Of a DNA stretch of 64,000 nt, positions 48,839-62,020 are shown piece after piece. The notes under the pieces were generated by a model. That model worked only from the letters and a program-made list of their open reading frames with translations, did no database searches and was not told where the DNA came from. A program made the position numbers and the translations under genes. The stretch is from Atrichornis clamosus (Eukaryota; Chordata; Aves; Passeriformes; Menuridae), in NCBI GenBank assembly GCA_013400975.1, contig WBMZ01011709.1, positions 62,001 through 126,000 of the forward strand, given 5' to 3'. Within the stretch, counting starts at the first letter, position 1. Every line of letters starts with the position of its first letter.

Positions 48839-49736
48839 CTGCAGGTGATTTAAAAAAATGAACATAAGTTATTTAAAAGGAAAAATTATGAAATATGCTT
48901 TCTCTAGCTTCATAAAAAGCACGACAGTGAATTGCATGTACAGAATGATCACTCCCCAGCTCTCTCAAACCACACATGGAGCCAGCTGGTTTCAACTGAG
49001 GTCTTCTGAGGATTCAATATTTAAAAGTATTTCCCAGAACTTTTGACAGAGTTCACAGATGACCAGAAGCAAATGGGCACAAAACATTTCATTAACTGGG
49101 AATTAATTCAGTGAACTTTTCTTTCACTGCACTGAAATCAGCCATCCCTGCTTATGCTGTCCTTTTCTGGCATTAGCCGTATCAGTTGTGTCCAGGATTT
49201 CCCAGGGGACCAGACAGGAATAGACAGGGGACCTAAACTGTCATCTTTCAGGCAGCTTTTTTTTGAGCTTGACTGAACCTTGTCAGAACTCCCTGTGCTG
49301 GGAATGCAGACAGTTTGTCTGGCACAAGTGTGAGGAAGGCGTCAGGGATGAGCTGTGGGACTTCCCAGGCAAAGCACACTGTAATCCTCGAGGGTCTTAA
49401 GTATGAGAAATACATTAAAATCACCTATGAGCCTGTTGGCTTCCCTCTAATTTAAAGCAGAGATGATTTCTAAATAATTAAAAGCAGAAGGAGCATTGAG
49501 GAATTAGAACTAGCCTCTGGATATGCTGGTATCACTTCTGATTGATGAGGGAGGCATGGGCGACACCCTGCTCCTGTGTTTGGTGTCTGAGGTAACTGCT
49601 CCAGGTTAAGCAGGACAAACCCAGCCCCAACTCTTCACACACTACTAGCAGGTACAGGTAGGGCTTTTGCTGACCCTTAAGCAGTAAGGGAGACAGTGTC
49701 TGTTAGGTGATCACAGATTATGATAACCCCACTCAC
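48839..49736 (-). other. COL15A1: COL15A1 intron W5/W6
   Basis: 898 bases; nothing recognised. Confidence 0.85.
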
Positions 49737-49799
49737 CACTTTTCCAGGCTGCCCAGCAATTCCAGGAAAGCCTGGTTTTCCATCTGTGCCTGGCATTCC
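49737..49799 (-). CDS. COL15A1: COL15A1 exon W5: collagenous exon
   Basis: 63 bases, phase 0, seven triplets: GMPGTDGKPGFPGIAG, QPGKV. Donor GTGAGT, acceptor GTGTCAG. Confidence 0.94.
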
Positions 49800-52294
49800 C
49801 TGACACAACAAATATTGTTGTTCTCTCTAAACTGTATTCAATTTCATACAGGCAGGAAGCTACCACTCTGGAGAGGTACATGATATGGTTCTGAACAGAC
49901 TAGTGGGCAGGTTTGGGGGAGTCATACTCATTTGCTCTCTTCATTCCTCCTGCTCTTTCCCCCTCTGCCGAGTGGGCTTGTTTTTTCTTTTTTTTATGCA
50001 GCTTCACTGTTTCCACCCCTGCTTAGCAAAATGGTGAATATTGTTGCTTTCCCCTAAAATACATTTGATGAGTTATTTCCACCCTTCAGTTACGTGACTC
50101 TCAAGCTGGAGGAAGAGAAGGCAGAGGCATTGGATGTAGACAGGAGTTCATATGTGGGGCAAGAAATTTTGACAGCCCTGGGTGTAGTTTCATATAGGGC
50201 TATATATGACTGCTGGAATCTGACAGTTACTTTATTCTATGAGAAAAACAGAAGCAATTTTTCCTGAGAAAAATGGATAAAAGATGGCTCTAAATTCTTA
50301 AAGTATCAGATAAACAGTGAGCTACACTTTTTGCTTCTGGTTTCCTCTGTGTCATATGAAAGAGCAAAGGAAATGAAAGAGAGCAACATAATGATTCATC
50401 CAAGTGACCAATTACCCCTGTTTTGTTTTAACAGTGTGGCTATTTTATTTAGGTTTTAGTTTGTTTGGTTGGTGTGGTTTTTTTGGTGTGTGTTTTGTTT
50501 TGTGTGTGTGAGTTTCTTGTTTAACTTTGGGGTGGTTTTTATTTGGTTGGTTGGTTTTTTGATTTTTTTTTTTTTAGGAAAATACTATTTTGGTTCTAAA
50601 GTGTTGTTCTGCTTCCAGAAAACGCTTTTGAATTTAAACAGTAGATAGTACCACCATAAGAGATTTAATGTGTCTACTTCATTAAGAAAGGATATTCTCA
50701 CTGCTATTTGTGGCTTTTGTTTGTGATCAGAAAAGTGTGTGGGTCAGGAATAAAGTAGAATTTCTGAAGTACTCTCTTCTTAATTTTATAGACAAGTACA
50801 GGATAAAAGGTATCTCTGAATGGCAATGGAATTTAGGCATTGAAACAACTACTGGGATTTTGGTATCTGCATGACTAATAAAAATGGTGCTTGGGACACA
50901 AGTCTCTTAAGAGCTTGTGGAAAATTGTAAGTATATGCAGCAAAGGTAATTGGGCTGAGGAAATAACCTTGGACCAACAGCATTTCTACAACAGAATGTT
51001 GTCATTTCAGGCATGTTGGTACTTACAGGACAGCTTCCTATAAATGCTGAATAATTTCTCCCCTTAATTTTCCTAATGAAATCTAAATTGGAAGAAAAGA
51101 TCCCAGATAGGTAAGATGTTTTAATGCAATTAATGTATTCAGAGACATCCTTATTTCTAACTACCTCCATATTTTAAGAATGTAGCTCACTGTTCAAATA
51201 TGAAGACAAAGATACTTTTGAGGATTAAAGAGATAAATTATTTTTCAAATAACCCTGTAGTAACTCCACTTACAATATAAACATATTTCAAATGTATCTA
51301 TTACATAAAACAATAATAATTACCAGAACAAGGAACTCAGAAAAAAGCACATATATGTATAATAATTAAGAAAATATTCTATAGTCTCAAACAGATTAAG
51401 AAGAGTTAAACAACTTCCCTGTGTGTCAATGCATCAGCTTTAATTATCATGCTGACAAATATCTATGTGAAATGACAACACTCAAAATATGTACAGCAGA
51501 TGGAATTTATGGCAAGCAGAGTCCTGCCTGATTGTTGGTATTGTTAAAAAATAAACAAGCAGATGCTGCCAGAAGACTGTGACAATACTCTTGTAAATAC
51601 TCAGCAAGCATAACTGCTTTTATCTTGTTTCTTAGAGCAACCCTTGATTTCAGTGCTGTCCCAAATGCCAGACAAGGGGTTTTTTTTAAATTATTTTTTT
51701 TTTAAATTTTCTATGAGTCACACCAGCGCTCTCTGGCGGTTTATGCTTGCAAAAGGCACTCAGCTCAGCCAGGGACCAGCAACAAGCAGCATAGACTTAA
51801 GCAGGAGCTTCGGGGTGGGCTCCAAGAAGAGTTCAAAGCATAGACAGGGATGATAGACACAAGCCTACTACTGTAGCACAGACTTGTGTCATGGGTGGAG
51901 TGCTCTGGTGTGGGGTGATAGCTACACACCACGATATCAAGGAGTGAAGAGGCATGTGGAATTTAGTTTTCTATTTAAACTTTGATGATTTTCATTTTTG
52001 TTTTGGTGAAAATGTAAAGGGTCTCCCAAGACACCTTCCAAGACACACACCTGAGGATTTTAGATGCAATTTTAACCATATTTTAAGCAGAAGTCTTAAG
52101 CACCAGATTACACCGGCTCCTGATACTCACAATTTGACAGAGAAAGGAATTTGTTTTCCAAGAGAAGCCATCCTGGGTTTTAATATGCTGACAGAGCAAG
52201 AAATGTTTATTATCACCTAAGTGCATTAAGAGATGAAAGGAAATTGAGGAAAGAAATGGCTGAGGTTTTAGATCAGGTTAGATAAACTTCCCAC
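49800..52294 (-). other. COL15A1: COL15A1 intron W4/W5
   Basis: 2495 bases; holds the T/G-rich low-complexity tract at 50450-50577 and an A/T-run region near 51677-51710; no mobile element recognised. Confidence 0.85.
50450..50577. repeat. T/G-rich low-complexity tract
   Basis: Degenerate GGTTTGGTT, TGTGTGT and T-run sequence on the plus strand. Confidence 0.75.
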
Positions 52295-52330
52295 CTTTGA
52301 ACCTGGTGGACCGATATTGCTTCTTTCTCC
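52295..52330 (-). CDS. COL15A1: COL15A1 exon W4: collagenous exon
   Basis: 36 bases, phase 0: GERSNIGPPGSK, four triplets. Donor GTGGGA, acceptor TTTCAG. Confidence 0.9.
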
Positions 52331-55300
52331 CTGAAATAAAGGCACAGTAGGGCTCAAGCATTAAAGTGAACAGTAATTGCAAGGATTTTAAACATGTACG
52401 TTACTTTCCTTACAATAAAAGGAACCAAATGGAGTAAAATGATTAGTAAAAATACAGCATATTTTTGGTAAAGTGATGCTCAGCAAACCTTTGTGAAATG
52501 GTTTGGAGATTTTAATCACCTGGTTGCCACCCACATCTTAAGTGTTTCTGGTCATGACACATTATTTTTGCTGAGCATCCACCAAGCCACTTGCCTGAAC
52601 TTTCATTTTGATGTCCAAAACCAGCACATGGTAACGTTCCCCAGATCTACTAATGTAACCATGACCTTTTGCCTCTGTAAAGGGCTAACCATCTTCCTTC
52701 AAAACATTTCAGTCCCCCCACAGTTCTGCTCTTTCCACCTACCCAGGCACTGTGTCAAACCATGAATGATGTAATGAACTGCACTGTTCCATGTTCAGGA
52801 CTGATTCTGCAGTATTTTGGCTCTAAGTAGACATGGTTCCCCAATTTCTTCACAGAGATCATCCGATTTAGTTTATTTCATTTGAGATAGAGAATATAAA
52901 CTGGAATGAATCAGCAAGGAGCTACAGCCATTGCCTGAAATGTTATATTTAAGCTTAATGCTTTTTAGGAGTTCTTATATGTATGAGTACATGAAGACTG
53001 TAGGCTGTTTTTTAATGAAAACAACTTTTCCTAATAACAAAAAGTGAAAGCAGAATTTGGATCCATGCTTCCTTGCTAGAAAAGAGAGAAAATTGATCAT
53101 AGCAGGTCTTCTTTGACAGCTATATTAATCTGGGGTATTTGAAAGATGAAGGATGCATGAAACAGAACTTTACCTTCAACTCCTTGTGATGCATTAGCTC
53201 TTGGCTTTTGGAAGTGGGTGGTTGTTGTAGTTTGCCACTGTTGCCTAGTGAAGTCGTTTATAATAATGAAAAGTGGGTGTAAAAGTCATGCCCATGAGAA
53301 TGATAGTGTATTATAACCACTTTATATTAATTTTGCTGTAGTGTACGTGATTTTTTAACATGTCTGGCAATAGTTTATCCCTTTCTGTTTCTCCTGTGTC
53401 TTGGGAATGAATGACTCAAGATTAAACAACTAAAGTATTAATGTAGGTGATGGTGAAGTCTCTTGGCCAAGGTTAATGATTATCTTTTCAGTCACAGCAC
53501 AGTTCCTAAATCCTAAGAATCATGCTACCTCCATTTCTGAAATCTTTGTGAAGCACCATTTCTTAGAAAAAAAATTTCTACCTAAAGGCAGAGTTCTTAA
53601 CAAAAAATGCATTATCAGTGTGAAGACTCTGCACCTACTCATGTGCCCAGAGCAGCATCGTGTGAGGGCACATCTATTCTTGCCAGTCCTTTGCAGTATC
53701 ACTCACCCACACGTGTTGTGCAAATTGTGATTTTTTCACTCATAAGTAATGTCCTCCAGCATTAAAAGGAGTAGTATCCCATGGACGGACTTCTTCCAGC
53801 CCTAGAAGCTGAGCTCTATAGACTCTAGACACATGAGCCTGGCCAGATCTTTGGTGGCTGTTGTCCTAGGAATCAGGGGCGTGCAGTTATTGCTGGCAAT
53901 GGGTAGTCAGTGATTAGAGCTCTGTATAAGTTCAAGTGAAAATTTTAGGGAGAGGATGGGGGCCACCACCTATTGTCTTCCATTTCCTACTCTCTCAATG
54001 CTAATGTCATTTCAAAGGGCAGTGAAGACTCTGAATACATTTAAGGTGCTGAAAAGGTGTTGTCATGCAGTACTATTAAACTGAATGTTACTTGAGCTTT
54101 ACATAGGAATAGGTTCTTTCCTGTCTAAGGACCCCTCCTGTGAATCTTTCCTTTTCTTCTCTGGTTTTACATGTCTCCATTTTTATCTCATGGGTAACAT
54201 AACCAATAGCAACACTAAAGTGGAAAAATTCAGTCTCTACTGACCTCAAATCAAAACCAAGGCAAAGTAGTCATGACACCTCCCTTCTTCCCCCATCACA
54301 TTCTAGAATGTTTTCCTATCACCTTCTGTGATCAGAAGGTCTCCTCATGCAGATTTCTCTTTCAACAGCATAAAGGTTACCTCTTGGAAACCAATGTACA
54401 ATGATGTACAAATGAGCAACAAGGAGAAATTGCCACATGTCAAAAAAAATTAAACAAAAATGCCATGGAATGTAATGGCCTGGTTAGTCACTGCTCTGGC
54501 TGGATGTGAAATAATCCCAATAATACACATTCTGGGAACAAAATTTGTCCCACATTTAATCAGAATATGAATCTTAAATGAAAGTTGTTTTGTTCAGGCA
54601 AATGCTGGGAATATAGAAATAAAAAAATATTTTAAATACATGCCAAAGCAAAATAGCTTAGCTTTCAAGAGTTTGTACTTTTTGTCCTAATGTTCCATGC
54701 TGACCATGTCTTCCTATAGAACCCTACAAAAATACAATGAATTTAATGGTAAATTCCCATATAATTTCATGACAAATTTTCTCAGAAAAAAGCCCCTAAT
54801 TCACAACCACAACTGCTACAAAAACAACACTAGAGACCAATATATCAATGGAGAGAAATAAAATGTAAGCATTGTTTTAGGATTATTGTTCTGATAAATT
54901 CTGCCTTGCTCTATGCTATCATGCAAAGATCTAAAGATTTCTTCTTCTTACAAAGACAACTGTAGTGTTGTCACTGCATATTATACATAATTTTAGAAAA
55001 TATTACAAATAAACTTATCCAAGTGCATTTGTTGCAAGGGATTGCTTTCAGTTGCTTATAGAGTTTAATTTGCTTTCTCATTTAAAATTAAGATATGTTC
55101 CAGTTTAGAGGCAACACAGCCTTGCTAGGCTTAAAGGCAGTTTCCCAAAATGTTTGTTTCAAAAAACATTTGAAAATTCAAATGTCTCTCTTGTGACATC
55201 AGTTGTAAAGTAAAATCATGACTCTTTGATGGTAAAATGGACAACAGTTCATTATTGGTCATTTTAGAAAGCTGAATGGAAGAAAAAAGGAATTCAACAA

Positions 55301-55527
55301 AGTGCTTGAGTTGTCTTTATCTGTAATATAAAGACACTAATAAATGCTAATGCTAAATAACGAGAAAACACCAATGAAACTTTACACTGATCTGTGGAAG
55401 AAAGAGAATAGAAACCCTGGAAATGAGAGCTAAGCCTACAGACAAAATAAATTTGATACTTCTACTGCAAAACATAACCACTACTTTCTGAAAATAGATT
55501 AATAAGAATTTCAAGAGATATAATGCC

Positions 55528-55582
55528 AATAAATGTAATTTATTTCCTACGCATAGTGACAATAAATGTAATTTATTTCCTA
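55528..55582. repeat. direct repeat, 32-bp period
   Basis: CAATAAATGTAATTTATTTC followed by CTA occurs at 55528-55550 and again at 55560-55582, separated by nine bases. Confidence 0.85.
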
Positions 55583-56181
55583 GCAGCTGTTTCGAGTTGT
55601 AGCCCCCTTAGAAGCAGATACTCTGTTTTCACCCAAACACACCTGGGTACTCTGGAGTTGTGACAGGGTGTAAATGGCTCATAATGCAGTACCAGTAAGT
55701 ATGTAAAAGATTTTCATGATTACAGCAAAATTCTTATTTTTCTTTTTTTTTTTTCTTATCTGCCTTTTTTACTGACTCAAGCTTTGCAGAGTAATTAAGC
55801 AGGAACAGGAAAATTTTGTTCAACTGCAACAAGACATTTTTTGAATATTTAGAGCTGAGTGACTTGGAAGCAATGCCTATAATAAAACCAAAAATGAGAG
55901 TAAGGCTGTCACTAAGGCAGGTTAGACTGTTTAATTTTGGCACTGGTATTGGACACTTTGTTTCAGCTAATAAATTAAATTCTTATTTTTGTAACTGTAT
56001 TTTTTTGTGCTACTGTTTTAGTACCTAGGAAAAGACATAAGAGGGGGCAAAGGTCCCTAAACTATTAAACTGAGTCAGCTATAACTTCAGCGACTCACAA
56101 TTACTAGTACTTTAAACTAACACATTAAAGAGCTGCTCAAAGTCACTCCTGTCTCCAGTGTTCAGCTGGTTTCTGATGATT

Positions 56182-56560
56182 AATGGAATCATAGAAACAG
56201 GGTTGTGCAGGGCCTGTGGAGGCCTTCTAATCCAGTCATCACCTCCAAGTAGAACTGTCACCAGCCTTAGACCAGGTCAGTCATGTCTGTCCAGCAAAGT
56301 CTTGATAATTTCAAGATCAGACCTTCTGCAACCTCCTTGGGCAAATTGCCCCGGTTCTGCACCAACCTCCTAATGAACAGGCTTCTCCTAAGGTCTAGAT
56401 TGAACATCTCAAGATGCAAATTGTGTCTGTCCCTTGTTGCACCATCTGGCACTACAAGGAAGCGTTTGGCTTCATCGTGTTTGCAGTTGCCCCTCAGAGA
56501 CTTGTAAGCAGCTACTGGATCATGCCTTTGTCTCCTTTTGTTGCCAGACTAAACCACTGG
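56182..56560 (-). repeat. CR1 LINE fragment
   Basis: It starts ATGGAATCATAGAAACAGGG (3' tail side, minus orientation) and contains CTTGGGCAAATTGCCCCGGT, CACCAACCTCCTAATGAACA and TTGAACATCTCAAGATGCAA, the CR1 3' region. Confidence 0.75.
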
Positions 56561-57180
56561 AGCGCTTTCTATTGTTAAGAATGACAATGATCTGGTAGGT
56601 ACTGATGCATTATATTCCCATATTCCCCATTTTTACGGGGGGATTTAAAAGGCCCACATTATCAAAAAATCTCCTGAGACACAGTGATGGAGGAAAAACC
56701 ATCCCTTTTTCTGTGACATTGCTTCCACACTACTGGGAACAATTTTTTAGTTTAAAAGTAGGATGTCAGATTATGTGCGTTTGATTGTCAAACTGTAACA
56801 TTTCAGTATCATCATATATGTAATTCACTTTCATATGCAAGAAGGGAATCTATTAGGGTAAAAGAAGAAATAGAGAGCTAGATAACATGAAACTCCTTAT
56901 TTCATCCTTTAATATCTCAAAAATATATCAGAGCAGAATCTAAAAACCTTTAGCTAATGGGGTATCAAGAGAGATACCATTCAGATTCTTTGGAGGACAC
57001 AGTTATTGTAATGATATTGTAGGGCAAGTGAATCTAGTTCAGTGTAGTGTCTGCCAATCTATATCTGGCTATATGTTTCCGAAAACAGAAAAAAGGACAT
57101 TTTCATTTTGAAAAAAAAAACCTCAACAAACCAAAAACCCAACACCAAACATACCCTCCTCCTCCAAAACATCCACTTAC

Positions 57181-57249
57181 CTTTGACCCCCTTGATCCTG
57201 GAATTCTGGATTCACTTAATGGGCTGATGATACCTGATCCTTCCATGTC
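57181..57249 (-). CDS. COL15A1: COL15A1 exon W3: interruption with a glycosaminoglycan attachment site
   Basis: 69 bases, phase 0 (23 codons): DMEGSGIISPLSESRI, PGSRGSK. With GFE of W2 it gives GFEDMEGSG, an acidic Ser-Gly site of the kind that carries chondroitin sulfate in this proteoglycan, and it agrees with remembered human COL15A1. Donor GTAAGT, acceptor TATTAG. Confidence 0.94.
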
Positions 57250-60200
57250 CTAATAGAAGAGAAAAACGGCTACAGAATTTAAGAATTTACCTTTTGGGGG
57301 GGGGTTTCTGATTTTTTTTTTTTCAACTTCTCTGTTTTCTGAAGTCCTGTAAAAATGGAAACATACTTATATCTTTTCTAATTAACCTCTTCTTTTGACC
57401 AGTGAATGATGTTCTGGAGATAGGCTCTGCTCAAATGTGATAAAAATGTTGGTCTTCCTTACAGAAACTCTGGTCTTCTCTTACTGTCTTGCCAACTTGA
57501 CACCATTGCTCCAGCACTTCAGGCTGAACAGTATCAGGTAGAAATGAGACAGCATCACAGTTTTAAGTATGTACTATGTTTAAGCACATTGTAGCAGTAC
57601 TTTTCTGTTTAGCATTTCCCTGCCACCTGGCTATGGAAACACTGTAATGACTAGTAAGGATTACAGAACTCATTTATGGCAGCAAGAACTTGCAGACATT
57701 TTGTTAAGAGCAGCAACCACTTTTCACAAAGAAAGGTCCTTCCTAATTCTCACAGTATAATGTTGAATTCCTGCATAAAATACTGCCTACTGAAATTGAG
57801 CAGAAAGAAGTTTCACCATCAAATTGTAGCATTAAGTGTGCTGAAAGGGATCTCAGAGGCTACTTAGCCCAATCTCCTGATGCAAACAATATCAACACTG
57901 AATTCAAATCAGGTTGTTTAGGGCTTTGTCCGCTCAGGGAACCTTCCAGAGGAACCCCCTTGGAACCTTCCAGAGATGATCTCCAGTGGACTTCCAGATA
58001 GTCTCCAAACTAAGCAAGTTCAGTTCCCTAAGACTTTCCTTATACGTCATCTGCTTCAGCCCACTGTCCCTTTCCTCAGCCCTCTGCTGACTTCAGAAAG
58101 AAGTCTCTGTAGTAGGAGCAGCCTTCTTGAGAGCCTCCCCTTGAGAGCAGCCTCCATATTTCCTGTGGAGATTTTAGTAGTTTTCAAGGAAACTAAACAG
58201 AAAGAAGCAATCTCCCTCCAGCTTTCATTGTTTTATGACATTCCAGATCCATGGCAGAAGCAGGAGTTGCCAGTTCCAAAGCAGAAAAGAAATAAAATTG
58301 CTGGCTGCCAGAATTACTGGTTTTAGCCCTGGCACCATCCATATCATGTTCCTATCCCTTGGCTTATATCTAGTCTAGACTTGTCAGACTGTGGTTCAAA
58401 ACATCTGGATGAACCATGCTGGCATGGAACTGTTCACTTGCTTTTAGCTGCAGTTTTAATCACAGCTGTGGCTTAACTGTTTCCTTTTTCTGAAAAGGGA
58501 AAATCTTAATCTTTGTTCCTCTTCTCTGCTCACAGCCATACAGCCTTCATTTTCAACATCAGCATCATGTGTTGAATCCTCTTGCTTTCCTTTAAATCAC
58601 TAAAATGGCAGAAAATATGTTATTTCTGGGGTGTGGGATGGTTCTCTAAAATTTTAGTAAATTAAATTGGCTTGTGGAAGAATTGATGGAATAGTGGATA
58701 TTAGTGTATGTGACGGTCAGGCAAGTGCCAGGCAGGTCTGCAGATGGGAGAAGAAACAGGAGCAAATGAGAATCTCCACCTCTTAGTGACAAGCTCTTGT
58801 GTCAGTTTATCATGTTTAGAGGACCCATACTCCTTGCCTACTTAGCTTTCTGTTGGTTAGTGAATTGAAACAGCTCAGATTAGCACAGATGTGATATGCT
58901 CCAGAGATGGTGTAAGGGAAAGGGTGAGACACCAAGCAGCTGCCATTAGACTGCTGTTAAATGACAGCTTAAAGCTGAAGTTATGGAAAACATCCTCTGA
59001 CCTGACTCCACTGTAAAATAGAGATCTTGTTCTTTTGACCTTTTCCGCCAACTCTGCAAGAGCAACAGAAGCAGAAGGAATGCACCTGGAATCAGGTCCT
59101 TCTTTTTGGGGGACCAAGGCGAAAGACCTTTCATGCAACTTCACCTGAGGTTGAATGGTATTCAGACTTTCATTCTACTCCGTCAGCTATCAGTGTATCA
59201 AATACCAACAGGAAATCTCCTTATATTCACTTTGGCCTGTTTAACCAAACACTCATTGCTTTGGGTAAACCACAAACTCTGTTTCTGGGTCCTTTCCCTT
59301 CACTGCATTGTGCCAGTCTGTTTTTACCTTTAGGAGATTGTTTGATGCCTGCTTTATATAACATATCATCTCTTTTGACACCTGCATGTTTTTAATGGGT
59401 TTTCCAGGTACCTTCTGCAGCTCAAACTGTTCTTTTAGCAAGCAGAAGTGTCAGCAAACACTATGCCATTTGTTTTTTGCACATAGCTGATCACAGATGC
59501 TAACAAGTGCAGGAATGTTTTGCAGAAACAGCCTTACAGCAATAAACAGACTGCCAACCAAAAGGTAGTGTCACCCTAACAAACTGGAAGATCACGGTGC
59601 TGCCTCAACAGATGGTGGGGGTGGGCATCCAAAAGATCAGCTAGAACTAGCAAGTCTGTTCACAGTAGTATTCCTCTCAGGGAAATGACAATCACATCAA
59701 TTTTGTCTGGACTGGAAGAAGATTAAGATGAAGCCAGTCAAGTTACTGTTACTGCAGCTACAGCTGAAATCCTTCTGTGTTTGCATCCATAAAAATGGGT
59801 ATGTCCACTTGTCACTCTCTCCTGCTCGTCTGCTAAGATTGCTCCTCTGAGACTTAAGTATAAAAAGTGGCAGTGTTTGTTCCCAAGTACCTAACTGCAG
59901 GGGAAATTTTTGATGACAAAATGAGGCCATGTTGCCTTCTACTCAAATAGTGTGAACGGGGAAATGTGGAGAATCTCTTAAGAATAGGCCCTCACGGGTC
60001 GCAGAAGATGACTGGAAGCCATTGTTCTGGGCTAAAACTCAGACCAGGGCTGGGATGAAGATGTGACTTACCAGAGGTCCTTAACTCATTCTGAGACATG
60101 TACATATTTATTCAGAGGAGACTCTGTACCAGCCTTTATAGAGTGCCTAAATTAAGGCAAAGTACTGTTTGTGTGTTTAGACTTCATGCTGTTCCTTGCT

Positions 60201-61512
60201 AACAGTGCTGGCAATCAAGAACTTGTGAACTGCTAGAGAGATTTTTTTGTCTATTGAAATTCACTGACATCAGTGAGATTATTAACCAATAGTGTATGTA
60301 CTACAATATTATTTAGTCAGACATCCGAAAGCAAATTAGGTCTCTAAACAAGCACTAGCGGTTATGTATGCAACATATTAAAGTGTCTCTGAGGTAAAGA
60401 AAAGAGAAATCAAGAGGTGGTGTAGATACTGAGAGAAATGTGTAAGTAAACTGATATCTTCTAAACACCACCACCTCACTGCAGCAGTTCTACAGATGGC
60501 CAGTAGTCTTGGTCAAACATTGCTTACTTCTCTGATGTAACTGCTCTGAGCTACTATGCAAAATTTTATCATATACCATGACATAAAAAACCCCAGAAAG
60601 GCTTTCCTGAGCCAAACAGCTAAATTAGAATTGAAAAATGCATGGAAAACAAAGGAGAAAAAAAGGGAAGACACATATGTAAATATTGGTAGAGATAATT
60701 TCTCAACCTCTCTTCACAAACATGTTAATGCAGCAGTCCTAGTTCTTGAACCTGGGTGTGCTTCCCTTGCCTTTTTGTACTACAAAGCCACTTTCTGCTC
60801 CAACGAGATCATCCAAATGAACAGTTCTCAAATGACATATAAAGCTCATCTTAAGCTTGCCAGATCTCATATTTTACAGTGATGAAGGTATTATTCTCAG
60901 AAGTAGAAAAAGTATCATCTGCAATTTTATATTTTTATTAGAGCATTTTTCTTCTAAGTAGAACAGACTCTGAGGTCAGAAATGATCAACATGTGTCTTC
61001 GCATTTACACCTTACATAAGTGTCATGTCTAAACAAAACTTGTGGCCTCATGAACGACAGAATGGGAAATGTCATAACTTAAGGGGAACCTGTAGTTTCT
61101 TTTTAATGAATACTATCAGGTTTCTATGCATATTTAGATTATGGCTCTGAATTATATACATGAAAGAAGCGCTAAAGTTTTCCCTTGTAGTGTAGTATTT
61201 GAATATTCAAGTATTTTATATTAGCAATGATATAAGCATAAAAAATAGCACCTGAATGCTGTTACTACTAATTAGTTTAATGAAAATTGCCCAAAGAAAT
61301 CCATTACTTCCATGATCTAAGCATGGTCAATTATATGGTCAAATGTAAATGAAATTGTAGGCTAGTACTGGGCAAATTTCAGTCTAGAACAAATTACTCT
61401 ATCTGTCATCAATTCAGCCTTAAATACCTGTAAAATATACAGGTGATCACATTGTCCCTCCTCTGGAGGAAGTATATCTATAGCTACAACAAACTTCAAA
61501 ATAGCAAAATAC
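57250..61512 (-). other. COL15A1: COL15A1 intron W2/W3
   Basis: 4263 bases with a degraded CR1 near 57840-58140; the remaining 3.3 kb shows nothing I recognise. Confidence 0.85.
57840..58140 (-). repeat. CR1 LINE fragment, diverged
   Basis: GAAAGGGATCTCAGAGGCTA, AGCCCAATCTCCTGATGCAA and AATCAGGTTGTTTAGGGC follow the CR1 3' region in minus orientation. An imperfect local duplication of AACCTTCCAGAG is included. Confidence 0.65.
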
Positions 61513-61665
61513 CTCAAATCCCAAGCTGTAGCTTAGTCCTGGTGGTCCGGGAGGTCCAGGGGACCCAGGAGACCCAGGAGGTCCTGGTGGTCCAGGTTGT
61601 CCAGGAGATCCAACCGGACCAACTTCTCCTTTGGGGCCTATTGATCCAGTGACTCCAGTATCACC
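61513..61665 (-). CDS. COL15A1: COL15A1 exon W2: long collagenous exon
   Basis: 153 bases, phase 0 (51 codons), the longest triple-helical exon here: [30 protein letters not shown], then [13 protein letters not shown] and LSYSLGFE. The last eight residues start the interruption continued in W3. Donor GTATTT, acceptor TTTTAG. Confidence 0.95.
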
Positions 61666-61732
61666 CTAAAATAAAAAGTCAGTCTATTCATATCTTGAAT
61701 ATACCTAAGTAGACACAAGTAAGTAGATTTAT

Positions 61733-62020
61733 GGGATCGGAGAATGGTTCAATCCCTGTTCATCAAGTTTCGATCCCTCTGCCATGGGCAGGGACATCTT
61801 TCGATAGACCAGGTTGCTCAAATCCACGTCCAACCTGGTCTTGAACTGTCCCAGGGAGGTGTAATCCACTGATCATATTCATGGCCCTCCCCTAGACTTG
61901 CTCCAACTGGCGCATGCCTTTCTTGTGCTGGGGGGCCCAGAGCTGGACACTACACTTTGGGTGGTCTCTGATGAGGGCAAATAGAGACCGAGTATCACCT
62001 CTCTTGGTCTACTGGTCACG
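61733..62020 (-). repeat. CR1 LINE fragment interrupted by an LTR
   Basis: CCTCTGCCATGGGCAGGGAC, AGACCAGGTTGCTCAAATCC and TGGGGGGCCCAGAGCTGGAC are CR1 in minus orientation, with an internal deletion. Sequence after the LTR (TATGTTGGCCAACTG from about 62587) looks like the continuation. Confidence 0.8.

Larger units (their letters stand above)
52331..57180 (-). other. COL15A1: COL15A1 intron W3/W4
   Basis: 4850 bases with a CR1 fragment (56182-56560), a 32-bp-period direct repeat (55528-55582) and a pyrimidine-rich T tract near 55736-55755. No additional exon seen. Confidence 0.85.

Noticed and set aside
53160..53205. Collagen-like fragment near a possible donor on the minus strand (ASQGVEG)
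   Set aside because: Only one triplet, no acceptor or matching phase; not counted as an exon.
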